Assembly (NCBI GenBank): GCA_023419055.1
Contig: JAEZYO010000107.1
Coordinates: 1-9,474, forward strand
Source: Pseudomonadota bacterium
Lineage (GTDB): Bacteria > Myxococcota > Polyangia > Polyangiales > Polyangiaceae
Length of the DNA stretch: 9,474 nucleotides
Direction: 5' to 3'
This document shows, piece after piece, positions 1-6,573 of the stretch. The notes beneath the pieces were generated by a model, which did no database searches, was not told the origin of the DNA, and saw only the letters and a list, made by a program, of their open reading frames with translations. A program made the translations under genes and the position numbers. Each line of letters begins with the position of its first letter. The stretch's first letter is position 1.

Positions 1-1152
1 GAGCTGTTCCGTCCAGACGATGCGCGCCGTCTCGGTCTCGACGAGCTCGACGTGCACCGAGAGCCGCGCACCTTCGCGGCGCACCGACCCGCTCGCGACG
101 TACTCGACCTTGAGGAGCCTGCCCGCCTCCTCCGCCCCGAGCCCTCGCTCGCCGAGAGCAAACGTCGTACCCCGGGCGATCACGAACAGGACACGGAGCT
201 TCGCCAGGCGCGTGATGACGTCTTCGGTCAGCCCGTCGGCAAGCCCGCTGCGATCACGTTCCGTGAGGGAGCGGTCGACGAACGGCATCACGGCGACCGA
301 CGCGCGGCGGCGTAAAGCCTTGGCAGGGACTGCGAGCGCCTGGGGATCGGCGGGCGCGACAGCTTCGGCGATGACGGCGCGAGGCGTCGCCACCGCCGAC
401 GCCCTGATGGCGTTCCAGCGCTCGCGGACGGGCGACCCGTCGAGCCCGTCCTGCTCGAACGCGCGGATCGTCGATGCTACGTGCTCTTCGGCGTCGCGCA
501 TGCGGCCGCTGGTCACGAGCGTCTCGAGCAGGAGCTCGTGGGCTCGCCCGTCGAACGGAGCGAGCTCGAGCCACGCGTCCAGGCGACGAAACCGCTCGTC
601 GGATCCCGGACGCGAGCGCGTCACAAGCTCCGCCAGGACCGCCACGTGGGTCGTGCGGTAGCGTTGCCGCTGCGCGGTGAGCCAGCCCGTGAACTCGGGG
701 TTACCGTCCATGACGATGCCCTCGAGCAGATCGCCCCCGAATTGCCCTGACAGCGCCGCGAGGCTCTCGGTCGGGAGTCGCTCGATTCCGTCCTTCGCGA
801 GGCGATCGATCTCGAGCGCGTCCACGACGCAGTCCCGGAGGTCGAGAGCGACTCGAGCGTTGTCGATGCTGACGACGCGCTGGCGCTCTTCGTCGTCGAG
901 CAGCGCGCGCAGCTTGCTCAGGCACCAGCGCAACTCTCCCCGGGGGTCGTTCGGCGCGTCCCATAGTAGATCGCACAGGCGCGAGCGGGTGACGGGGCCC
1001 GAGCCGAGGGCCAGGAACGCGAGCAAGGCGCGCACCTTGCGCGAGCGCGGCAGGGTGAGTTCCTTCCCGGCGCGGCTCACGAGCACGGGACCAAGAACGC
1101 GGATGCAGAGGCCGGCCGAGGTTTCCACGTTCTTTTCCACGGCTCGATCCAT
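1..1152 (-). CDS. SARP-like/BTAD regulator with TolB-like domain (3' end beyond window)
   Basis: Reading the minus strand from the ATG at 1152 gives 384 uninterrupted codons to the window edge, so the C-terminus is missing. Residues about 15-105 form an OmpR/SARP-type winged helix, with LPRSRKVRALLAFLAL followed by RLCDLLWD, DPRGELRW and LSKLRALLDD. Residues about 110-235 are helical and match a BTAD domain (for example WLELAPFDGRAHELLLETL). From about residue 284 a TolB-like N-terminal domain begins, with SVAVMPF, DGLTEDVITRLAKL, the GSVRREG turn and HVELVETETARIVW. This architecture is known in proteobacterial and myxobacterial regulators, often followed by TPR repeats. It probably binds DNA and activates transcription in the cytoplasm; its target and signal are unknown. 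An in-frame ATG at 1173 would add seven residues; neither start has a strong ribosome site. It is divergent from the cysteine synthase gene, which starts only 45 bp (or 24 bp) away. Confidence 0.88.
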   Translation of the reverse strand, partial: MDRAVEKNVETSAGLCIRVLGPVLVSRAGKELTLPRSRKVRALLAFLALGSGPVTRSRLCDLLWDAPNDPRGELRWCLSKLRALLDDEERQRVVSIDNARVALDLRDCVVDALEIDRLAKDGIERLPTESLAALSGQFGGDLLEGIVMDGNPEFTGWLTAQRQRYRTTHVAVLAELVTRSRPGSDERFRRLDAWLELAPFDGRAHELLLETLVTSGRMRDAEEHVASTIRAFEQDGLDGSPVRERWNAIRASAVATPRAVIAEAVAPADPQALAVPAKALRRRASVAVMPFVDRSLTERDRSGLADGLTEDVITRLAKLRVLFVIARGTTFALGERGLGAEEAGRLLKVEYVASGSVRREGARLSVHVELVETETARIVWTEQL

Positions 1153-1197
1153 GCAGCGCCGTCTATAGTACATCCCGCACCAAACCCGGAGGTTCCG

Positions 1198-2136
1198 ATG
1201 ATTTACGACGATGTTTCCGAGCTCATTGGGCGCACTCCCGTCGTCCGCATCAACCGCCTCGCGCCCGCTCACGTGGAGCTCTACGTGAAGCTCGAGGCCG
1301 CGAACCCGGGCGGGTCCGTGAAAGACCGCCTCGCCCTCGGCATCGTGCTCGACGCCGAGCGGCGGGGCCTGCTCACGCCCGGCCAGACCGTGATCGAGGC
1401 GACCTCTGGAAACACGGGGATCGCGCTCGCCATGGTGTGCGCGGCGCGCGGGTACCAATTCGTCGCCGTCATGCCGGAGTCGTTCTCCGTCGAGCGACGC
1501 CAGATCATGCGCGCGTACGGCGCCAAGGTGGTGCTCACGCCCGCGGCGGAGCGAGCCTCCGGAGCCGTGCGCCTGGCCGCTCGGCTCGCCGAGGAGCGCG
1601 GCTGGTTCCTCGCGCGCCAATTCGACAACGAGGCAAACCCGGCTTTCCACCGGCAGACGACGGGGGGCGAGATCCTCCAGGACTTCGCGACGCGACGGCT
1701 CGACTACTGGGTCACGGGCTGGGGGACCGGCGGCACGCTGACGGGCGCGGGACAGGTGATCCGGTGCGCCAGGCCCGAGACCAAAATCATCGCCTGCGAG
1801 CCCGCCGTCGCGGCGATGCTCGAAGGCAAGGATTGGAAGCCACACAAGATCCAGGGCTGGACTCCGGACTTCGTGCCCTCCGTGCTCGATCGCGACGTCT
1901 ACGACGAGGTGATTCAGGTCTCCGATGAGAGAGCCGTCGCGTGCGCGCGCGATCTCGCGCGGAGCGAGGGCATCTTCTGTGGGATTTCGAGCGGTGGAAC
2001 TTTCGCGGCTGCCCTCGACGTGGCCGCAAAGGCAGAGCAAGGCAGCGTCATCCTGGCGATGCTCCCGGACACGGGTGAGCGCTATTTGTCGACCGTGTTG
2101 TTCGAAGGCATGGAAACGGGATCGGACACCGTCTAG
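1198..2136 (+). CDS. cysK: cysteine synthase (O-acetylserine sulfhydrylase)
   Basis: A 312-residue fold-type II PLP enzyme that makes L-cysteine from O-acetylserine and sulfide in the cytoplasm. The PLP lysine is K42 in NPGGSVKDR. The substrate loop TSGNTG is at 69-74, the QF-x-N-x-A-N-P and TTG-x-EI elements lie around 141-159, the phosphate-binding GTGGTLTG is at 176-183, GISSGG is at 262-267, and PDTGERYLSTVLF lies near the C-terminus. Length is close to the usual 310-325 residues and there is no added CBS domain, which argues against cystathionine beta-synthase. GGAGG at 1188-1192, 5 nt before the ATG, supports the start. No serine acetyltransferase (cysE) or sulfate-assimilation gene is in the window. 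The close divergent SARP-like gene could regulate it, but that is inference. CysM or another O-acetylserine-type synthase is possible; the motif set favours the CysK group. Confidence 0.93.
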   Translation: MIYDDVSELIGRTPVVRINRLAPAHVELYVKLEAANPGGSVKDRLALGIVLDAERRGLLTPGQTVIEATSGNTGIALAMVCAARGYQFVAVMPESFSVERRQIMRAYGAKVVLTPAAERASGAVRLAARLAEERGWFLARQFDNEANPAFHRQTTGGEILQDFATRRLDYWVTGWGTGGTLTGAGQVIRCARPETKIIACEPAVAAMLEGKDWKPHKIQGWTPDFVPSVLDRDVYDEVIQVSDERAVACARDLARSEGIFCGISSGGTFAAALDVAAKAEQGSVILAMLPDTGERYLSTVLFEGMETGSDTV

Positions 2137-2207
2137 CCGCATTTTCCACGTCGCGCCCCACGATTCGTCCCTCGTTCGGTGAGCTAGGTTCGCTCTCGGA
2201 GGTTTCG

Positions 2208-3017
2208 ATGAATCCGAACAAAGCACTCTGGGAGAAGGGCGACTTCACGCGACTCGCGGCCACGATGCGAGAGAGCGGCGACGCGCTCGTCGAGTCGATT
2301 GGCGTCACGAAAGGCATGAAGGTGCTCGACCTCGGCTGTGGCGACGGGACCACCGCCGTGCCGGAAGCGAAACGCGGCGCCGACGTCCTGGGTGTCGACA
2401 TCTCGCGGCCGCTCGTCGAGGCCGCCAACCGTCGCGCCAAGGAGCTCGGGCTCGCCAACCTGACCGTGCGCGAGGGTGACGCCAGCGATCTGCAAGGTAT
2501 CGAGTCTGGCCGGTTCGATCTGGTCGTGAGCATCTTCGGCGCGATGTTCGCGCCGAGGCCCTTCGAGGTCGCCAAGGAGATGGTGCGAGTGACTCGCCCG
2601 GGCGGGAAAATCGTCATGGGCAACTGGATCCCGAACGATCCCACGCTCGTCGCGCAGATCCTGAAAATCAGCGCCGCGTACACGCCGCCGCCCCCGGAAG
2701 GTTTCATCAGCCCGATGACCTGGGGGGTCGAGAGCAACGTGATCGAGCGCTTCACCGGCGCCGGCGTACCGAAGGAGAACATCTCGTTCCTCCGCGATAC
2801 GTACACGTTCAACTACAAGGGGACGCCCTCCGAGTTCGTCGCTCTCTTTCGGGACTACTACGGGCCGACAATGAACGCGTTCGAAGCCGCGGCGAAGACC
2901 GGACGCGAGAGCGCGCTCCAAAAGGAGCTCGAGGATCTCTTCGCGCGTGAGAACCGCGACGGAAACGGCGCCACATCGATTACGGCAGTGTTCCTGCGAG
3001 TAACGGTGAACCGCTGA
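2208..3017 (+). CDS. class I SAM-dependent methyltransferase (UbiE/Methyltransf_11-like)
   Basis: A 269-residue cytosolic Rossmann-fold methyltransferase. Motif I is VLDLGCGDG at residues 39-47, the acidic residue that binds the ribose follows in VLGVDIS about 20 residues later, a GDASDL segment corresponds to the adenine-binding loop, and FDLVVSIFGAMFAP followed by RVTRPGGKIVMGNW gives motifs II-III. The C-terminal third, with a PPPP-containing loop, ISPMTWGVE and YYGPTMNAFEAA, probably shapes the acceptor pocket, but nothing visible identifies the acceptor. GGAGG at 2198-2202, 5 nt before the ATG, supports the start. It lies 71 nt after cysK in the same direction with no obvious terminator between, so co-transcription is possible but not shown. 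Overall family call is firm; specific substrate (small molecule, quinone or other) is unknown. Confidence 0.88.
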   Translation: MNPNKALWEKGDFTRLAATMRESGDALVESIGVTKGMKVLDLGCGDGTTAVPEAKRGADVLGVDISRPLVEAANRRAKELGLANLTVREGDASDLQGIESGRFDLVVSIFGAMFAPRPFEVAKEMVRVTRPGGKIVMGNWIPNDPTLVAQILKISAAYTPPPPEGFISPMTWGVESNVIERFTGAGVPKENISFLRDTYTFNYKGTPSEFVALFRDYYGPTMNAFEAAAKTGRESALQKELEDLFARENRDGNGATSITAVFLRVTVNR

Positions 3018-3083
3018 CGGCGGCCGAGGCTCTCGTGCAGCACGCCGAGCATGCGACCCGCTCGGCGGCGCTGCCTCTGGGAC

Positions 3084-3115
3084 TCACCGCCCTGGCTCGC
3101 GAACCCGGGCGGTGA
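3084..3115. terminator. 9-bp inverted repeat between convergent genes; possible bidirectional terminator
   Basis: TCACCGCCC (3084-3092) and GGGCGGTGA (3107-3115) are perfect reverse complements separated by 14 nt, whose ends can add two G-C pairs after one mismatch. The hairpin sits 66 nt after the methyltransferase stop and 143 nt from the LysR stop, in the only sizeable gap between these convergent genes. No T-run follows on either strand, so it is not a classical intrinsic terminator; it could stabilise 3' ends or act with Rho. A chance GC-rich repeat is possible. Confidence 0.4.
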
Positions 3116-3186
3116 TCGCTACCCCGCCCTCGCTCCCTCCAGGCACTTGACGAGTCGGCGCGCCGAGCGCAAAAAATGGCTCGTCC

Positions 3187-3255
3187 GTGTTCCGCACGTT
3201 GCCTCCACATCCGTCGCTCGCGCACCTCGTACGCAGCTACTGCGCGCTCGACGGG
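3187..3255 (+). pseudogene. possible N-terminal relic of an AraC-type regulator (DUF6597-like)
   Basis: From a GTG at 3187 the frame reads FRTLPPHPSLAHLVRSY followed by CALDG. This resembles the first ~23 residues of AraC-family regulators with a DUF6597-like N-terminal domain, which typically open with a P-P-H-P-x-L-x-x-x-V-x-x-Y pattern. After this stretch the frame continues into sequence antisense to the LysR 3' end and no longer looks like that family. No helix-turn-helix remains. If real, it is the stump of a deleted gene whose break point lies at the LysR stop codon. No good ribosome site precedes the GTG. The match is short and made from memory of the family pattern, so the call is tentative. 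Confidence 0.33.
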
Positions 3256-3258
3256 GCT

Positions 3259-4164
3259 CTACGTCGTCGAACTTGGCGTGGCCCCGTGCAAGCGCTCGAT
3301 GATGCGCGGAGCGATGAAATCGAGAAACGCTCGCACGTGCGGCCGAAAGCGATTCGCTTCGGTCGTGATCAGCCAGGCGTCGGCGGCGATGGTCGGCCCT
3401 ACCGGCACCCGCACGAGGTCCGGATCGCGGTCAGCCTGTGCTGTCGCGAGGGAGCCGATGCCGAGGCCCCGGCGAACGGCGTCGTGAATGCCGAGTGAGT
3501 TGTTCGCGCGATGCGCGATCTTGGCGCGAGGCGCGGCTTCCGCCATCCAGAGGTGATGAGGGCGCGTGTCCACGTACCCGATGCCGCGGATCACGGCGTG
3601 GTCGTTCAGCTCCTCCACAGTCGCTGGGATCCCTGCCTTCGCTTCGTACGCTCGCGAGCAATAGAGAGCGACCTCTACCCTGCCGACGCGCCGGCAGACG
3701 AGTCCGGACTCGACCGGCGACGGGCCGAAGCGCAGCGCTATCTCTGCCTCGCCCGTGACCAGATCGAGCTTCTCGTCGGTAGTGAGCAGCTCGACCTCGA
3801 CCAGCGGGTAGGCAGCCCGGAAGTCGAACAAGTGCGGAAGAATGAGCTCGCTCGCGACCAGGTCCATCGCGGTGACGCGTAGCGTGCCGGCGGCGCCGCG
3901 ATGAAACGTCGAGACGCTGCGTTCGATCTCGCCGGCCGCCCTCTCGACCACCTCTGCCGGTGCAATGAGCTGCTCGCCAAGCTCGGTCAGCCGGTAGCCG
4001 TCGGGGCGCCGATCGAAGATCTTTGCGCCGAGGTCTTCCTCCAGGGCGGCGATCCGCCGCGCGACCGTACTCGCGCTCGCTCCGAGCACGGAAGCGGCCG
4101 CGGTGGTCGATCCCTTCCGTGCCACGACGAGAAAGAACCTGAGGTCGTTCCAGTCGTAAGGCAT
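3259..4164 (-). CDS. LysR-family transcriptional regulator
   Basis: The ATG at 4164 gives 301 residues, the usual LysR length (about 300). Starting with MPYDWNDLRFFLVVARKGS, residues about 5-64 form the winged helix-turn-helix, including AAASVLGASASTVARRIAAL and a linker helix through about residue 90. The effector-binding domain follows from GTLRVTAMDLVASELILPHL, with the two-lobed periplasmic-binding-like pattern: EIALRFG in the first lobe and HDAVRRGLGIGSLA before the end of the second. An in-frame ATG at 4323 would add 53 residues that look non-coding and would overlap the divergent gene, so it is rejected. It is transcribed away from the extradiol dioxygenase-like gene across a 149-bp gap, the classic arrangement in which LysR proteins control the divergent gene in response to a pathway metabolite. 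The effector is unknown. Confidence 0.92.
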   Translation of the reverse strand: MPYDWNDLRFFLVVARKGSTTAAASVLGASASTVARRIAALEEDLGAKIFDRRPDGYRLTELGEQLIAPAEVVERAAGEIERSVSTFHRGAAGTLRVTAMDLVASELILPHLFDFRAAYPLVEVELLTTDEKLDLVTGEAEIALRFGPSPVESGLVCRRVGRVEVALYCSRAYEAKAGIPATVEELNDHAVIRGIGYVDTRPHHLWMAEAAPRAKIAHRANNSLGIHDAVRRGLGIGSLATAQADRDPDLVRVPVGPTIAADAWLITTEANRFRPHVRAFLDFIAPRIIERLHGATPSSTT

Positions 4165-4313
4165 CGAGAAAGGATTGCCCGCCGCGACGAGCCTTGCCAA
4201 GGGTCCTCCAGATCTGACGAGCCGTTCGCCGGAATTGGTGGTGCCCCGGGCGGGGTGCGCCGGCCTATTTTTCGGAGGTCGCGTCGCGAGACGCCCAACC
4301 CCGAGAGGTTTCG
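4165..4313. promoter_or_regulatory. divergent LysR/dioxygenase control region with candidate operator repeats
   Basis: This 149-bp gap must hold the promoters of both divergent genes. Two short inverted repeats are visible: CCTTG-C-CAAGG at 4192-4202, close to the LysR start, and GCGTC-GCGA-GACGC at 4281-4294, about 20 nt before the dioxygenase start. The AT-rich TATTTT at 4266-4271 could be part of a -10 element, but no well-spaced -35 was found. LysR sites are commonly imperfect T-N11-A dyads, so either repeat is only a candidate. GAGAGG at 4303-4308 is the dioxygenase ribosome site. Confidence 0.4.
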
Positions 4314-5192
4314 ATGAACACACCCCAATGCGAAGTTTCCATCGCCCACGTCACCGTCGAGGCCAAAAACCCCGATCGCTTGCGATCGTGGCTCGTCGCA
4401 CTGGCCGGCGAGGCCCCCCGAGTCACCTTCGATGACACTCCGAGACGAGGCGCGATGCGGGTGGTGCCGGGCCCGAAGGACGACCTCATTCGGCTCGGCC
4501 TTGCGGTTCCCGACGAGCGTGCCCTGGATGCCGTCCTCCACCGCCTGAACGAAAGCGGGGTCGCGTGGCAAGAGACCGCTCCACCCGAGGGGTGGACCCG
4601 CGCGGTACGGACCGAAGATCCCGCGGGCACGCCCCTCGAGTTGCTCATCCGCGGGCGACACTTCCCGCCCGACCACGGCTGGCCCCTCGGGCACGTGGCT
4701 CTCACCCACTCGAGGGTTTCCGAGCTCGAGCGCTTCTACGCCGACACGATCGGGCTGCGCTGCAACGAGCGCTTGGCGGCTCGCGTGGGCCCGCTCTCAC
4801 TGCAAGGAAGCTTCCTCGGCAGCGCAAGGCACCATCACACGGTCGCGATCCTGAATGTCCCCTCGTTCCGTCGACTGCACCATGTCTTCTTCGGCGCTCC
4901 AGACGTTGGCGTCGTCGCCGAGCGCTGGTTCCGCGCCCGCGCTGCCGGCATTCATCTGAGCCTCGATCTGGGCCGACATGCGCTGCCTGATGGGACCACG
5001 TCGTTCTACGCCGCGTCTCCGTGCGGCTTCGACGTCGAGATCGGCTCCGGTGGCAACCTCCTCGAGGAGAGCTACGTCCCTGAGCCCTCGATGGGCAACC
5101 TCGCGAGCTCGTGGGGTCACGTTGCGAGCTTCCGGTCTCAGCTCCGAGTCGCTGCAGCGTTGATCGCCCAGCGACTCGGCGTGGCGGCCTGA
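4314..5192 (+). CDS. type I extradiol ring-cleavage dioxygenase-like protein (VOC superfamily)
   Basis: A 292-residue protein of two VOC modules, the length and layout of BphC-type 2,3-dihydroxybiphenyl 1,2-dioxygenases, which open catechol rings next to the diol using Fe(II) and O2. The N-terminal module (about 8-113) lacks metal ligands, as in the family. The C-terminal module (about 124-245) has the expected 2-His-1-Glu site: H127 in LGHVAL, H190 in RLHHVFF and E242 in GFDVEIG. The catalytic residues known from BphC also appear: H175 (15 residues before H190, as in BphC), H222 in LGRHAL and Y232 in TSFYAA (10 residues before E242, as in BphC). This argues for an active cytosolic dioxygenase rather than a glyoxalase or resistance protein; substrate is unknown. 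AGAGG at 4304-4308 supports the start. It is divergent from a LysR gene, its likely regulator. No ring hydroxylase or ring-fission hydrolase is nearby. Confidence 0.85.
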   Translation: MNTPQCEVSIAHVTVEAKNPDRLRSWLVALAGEAPRVTFDDTPRRGAMRVVPGPKDDLIRLGLAVPDERALDAVLHRLNESGVAWQETAPPEGWTRAVRTEDPAGTPLELLIRGRHFPPDHGWPLGHVALTHSRVSELERFYADTIGLRCNERLAARVGPLSLQGSFLGSARHHHTVAILNVPSFRRLHHVFFGAPDVGVVAERWFRARAAGIHLSLDLGRHALPDGTTSFYAASPCGFDVEIGSGGNLLEESYVPEPSMGNLASSWGHVASFRSQLRVAAALIAQRLGVAA

Positions 5193-5237
5193 CGGCGCCG
5201 AGAACCTCCGTCCTCCTGCCCCTACCCGCCAGCTCCT

Positions 5238-5810
5238 TCAATCCCAGCTCGACCAGAGCCCGGTCTTGCCGTCGTAGGTACATTTGGTGAACAGCACGCC
5301 GGAACAGGTCACCGAATAGGACTCGCCGGCGGGCAGGTAACTGCAGCGAGACGCTCTCAAGGCGCGGCGCAGGGCCTCCGGGAACTCGGGATCACTTCTT
5401 TCGGGGGGAACGCGCCCGTGATCCCGCTTCCAGAGCTCGACGCTCTCGATGGCTCCCTGCGCTCGCGCTCGCACATAGCGCGGCACGCCGAGCGTCACGC
5501 GCGCGGAAAGAATGAAGCCACCGGTGCCGATGAGCGTGGCCAGAAGGCCATGCCCGAGTGCCCGACGCCATCCGCCCGGCTCGCCTCGACTGTCCGCTCT
5601 CCAGCGCGCCCGCACGTCCACGCACGTGAACACGATGACGGTAACGACGATGAGCGGGAGTACGAAGAGCTGTGCGTGAGCAACAGCGGCAGAAAGCTCC
5701 GCCACCATCGGCATCGCGACTGCAATCGCGGCAAGAACATAGCTGGCGCGAGTTCTTCCCGACGTCGCGAGCACGGCGGCTACCCTAACGCGCTTCACCG
5801 CGACGCGCAT
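5238..5810 (-). CDS. hypothetical membrane protein with pilin-like C-terminal domain
   Basis: Not assigned to a named family. From the ATG at 5810 it is 190 residues. A basic N-terminus is followed by two hydrophobic segments at about 23-42 and 46-66, a polar loop, and a third at about 86-106. The soluble tail (about 110-190) has AIESVELWKRDHGRVPPE, later a Y-rich stretch and a C-terminal W-S-S-W-D, with cysteines at 156, 169 and 177. The pattern of a helix, then a 'DHGR-x-P' turn, then short strands ending in Tyr/Trp resembles type II secretion pseudopilin-like domains of delta-proteobacterial hypothetical proteins, but there is no prepilin cleavage site. Codons up to an ATG at 5918 are open, but that extension is not hydrophobic, crosses the TetR operator and overlaps the TetR start, so it is not used. 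It converges with the dioxygenase gene, leaving a 45-nt gap. Confidence 0.66.
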   Translation of the reverse strand: MRVAVKRVRVAAVLATSGRTRASYVLAAIAVAMPMVAELSAAVAHAQLFVLPLIVVTVIVFTCVDVRARWRADSRGEPGGWRRALGHGLLATLIGTGGFILSARVTLGVPRYVRARAQGAIESVELWKRDHGRVPPERSDPEFPEALRRALRASRCSYLPAGESYSVTCSGVLFTKCTYDGKTGLWSSWD

Positions 5811-5812
5811 TC

Positions 5813-5818
5813 CCTCCT
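5813..5818 (-). promoter_or_regulatory. ribosome binding site deciding the membrane-protein start
   Basis: AGGAGG on the minus strand is the only strong Shine-Dalgarno sequence upstream of this reading frame. It lies 2 nt before the ATG at 5810 and 14 nt before an in-frame GTG at 5798. Neither spacing is ideal, but both support a start well downstream of the ATG at 5918. Confidence 0.45.
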
Positions 5819-5882
5819 GCAAAGTCAGGCGCGTCCTTCCCGCAACGAGGGCCGCGTGAGCCGGAGCGCGGCCGCCATCGGC

Positions 5883-5911
5883 TTGTACCACAGTCTGTAC
5901 CGAGGTACAGA
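5883..5911 (+). promoter_or_regulatory. TetR operator candidate overlapping the tetR promoter
   Basis: CTGTACC-GA-GGTACAG at 5895-5910 is a perfect 16-bp dyad (7-bp arms, 2-nt centre). A further TGTACC at 5884-5889 repeats the left half-site (5896-5901) exactly 12 nt upstream, so there are three half-sites in 26 bp. The dyad ends 6 nt before the TetR ATG. TTGTAC at 5883-5888 and TACAGA at 5906-5911, 17 nt apart, could be -35 and -10 elements, which would put the transcript start at or near the ATG. TetR proteins commonly bind such dyads over their own promoter. That fits autorepression of tetR-P450, and possible control of the divergent membrane protein. The promoter part is weaker than the dyad. 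Confidence 0.65.
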
Positions 5912-5916
5912 GCCTC

Positions 5917-6573
5917 ATGGCGCTGACGCGGTTTCAAAACCTTCCGGCCGAACAAAGAGCCGCCATTCTCGAGAAGGCAGCGAGCATGTTCGCCGAGCAG
6001 GGGTACGCGGCGTGCTCTTACAACGAGCTCTTACGAGAGCTCGGCATGGGCAAGAGCCAGGCGTACTACTACTTCGCCGACAAGGCCGACCTCTTCCTCA
6101 CGGCCGTGGCCGCTTGCTACGAGCGCTTTTACGAGGAAGCAGCGGCGCTCGCGCTGCCGGGGAACCGGGACGAGTTCTGGGACTACGTTCGGCGTTTGAC
6201 GCTACTCGGCTTCCGGTACCAGGCCGAAGATCCGATGACTTCCAGGCTGACGCGTGCGCTCGTGGGGAGCGAGGCGCGCTTCCGCGTCGCCGATGCCCTC
6301 ATGAGCCCCGAAGGCACGTCACGCGAACAGCACCAGCGGTGGATCAAGCTCGGGCAGGAGCTCGGCGCGGTGCGCACCGATCTCGATCCGGAGCTGCTCG
6401 TGCGGCTGAGCCTCGAGTTCGCGCAATTCGTCGACGGCTTCTTCGCGGAGCGCGCCGAGACGGCCACGCCGCGCGAGCGCGAACGTTACGCCGAGACCTT
6501 CGTAAGTCTCACCCAGCGCCTCTTTGCACCTCTGCCGTCGGCGCCAAAGGCCAGGAAAAGAAGCTCGCGATGA
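5917..6573 (+). CDS. TetR/AcrR-family transcriptional regulator
   Basis: A 218-residue one-component regulator. The N-terminal DNA-binding domain (about 12-60) reads EQRAAILEKAASMFAEQGY, then SYNELLRELGMGKSQAYYYF and ADKADLFLTAV, the standard TetR helix-turn-helix with recognition helix and the following Tyr/Phe-rich turn. The rest is helical and should hold the ligand pocket and dimer interface; it is too divergent to name a ligand. Length fits the family (190-230). No strong ribosome site precedes the ATG: a GAGG at 5902-5905 is 11 nt away and lies in the palindrome, and a leaderless start is possible. Its TGA overlaps the P450 ATG as ATGA, so it probably controls a tetR-P450 operon and responds to a P450 substrate or a related small hydrophobic molecule; that last step is inference. 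Confidence 0.9.
   Translation: MALTRFQNLPAEQRAAILEKAASMFAEQGYAACSYNELLRELGMGKSQAYYYFADKADLFLTAVAACYERFYEEAAALALPGNRDEFWDYVRRLTLLGFRYQAEDPMTSRLTRALVGSEARFRVADALMSPEGTSREQHQRWIKLGQELGAVRTDLDPELLVRLSLEFAQFVDGFFAERAETATPRERERYAETFVSLTQRLFAPLPSAPKARKRSSR

Noticed and set aside
20..1168. Several plus-strand and minus-strand open frames in the first 1.2 kb
   Set aside because: All are shadows of the minus-strand SARP/BTAD-TolB gene, whose frame has clear domain signatures throughout; the shadow translations are Arg/Ser-rich and unlike any family.
4165..4323. N-terminal extension of the LysR protein to an ATG at 4323
   Set aside because: The 53 extra residues precede the canonical LysR N-terminus, look non-coding and would overlap the start of the divergent dioxygenase gene.
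5418..6569. Long open frame in register with, and upstream of, the P450
   Set aside because: It runs antisense to the membrane protein and out of frame with TetR, its translation is Arg/Ala-rich with no domain, and a normal-length P450 starts at 6570. High GC content keeps such frames open.
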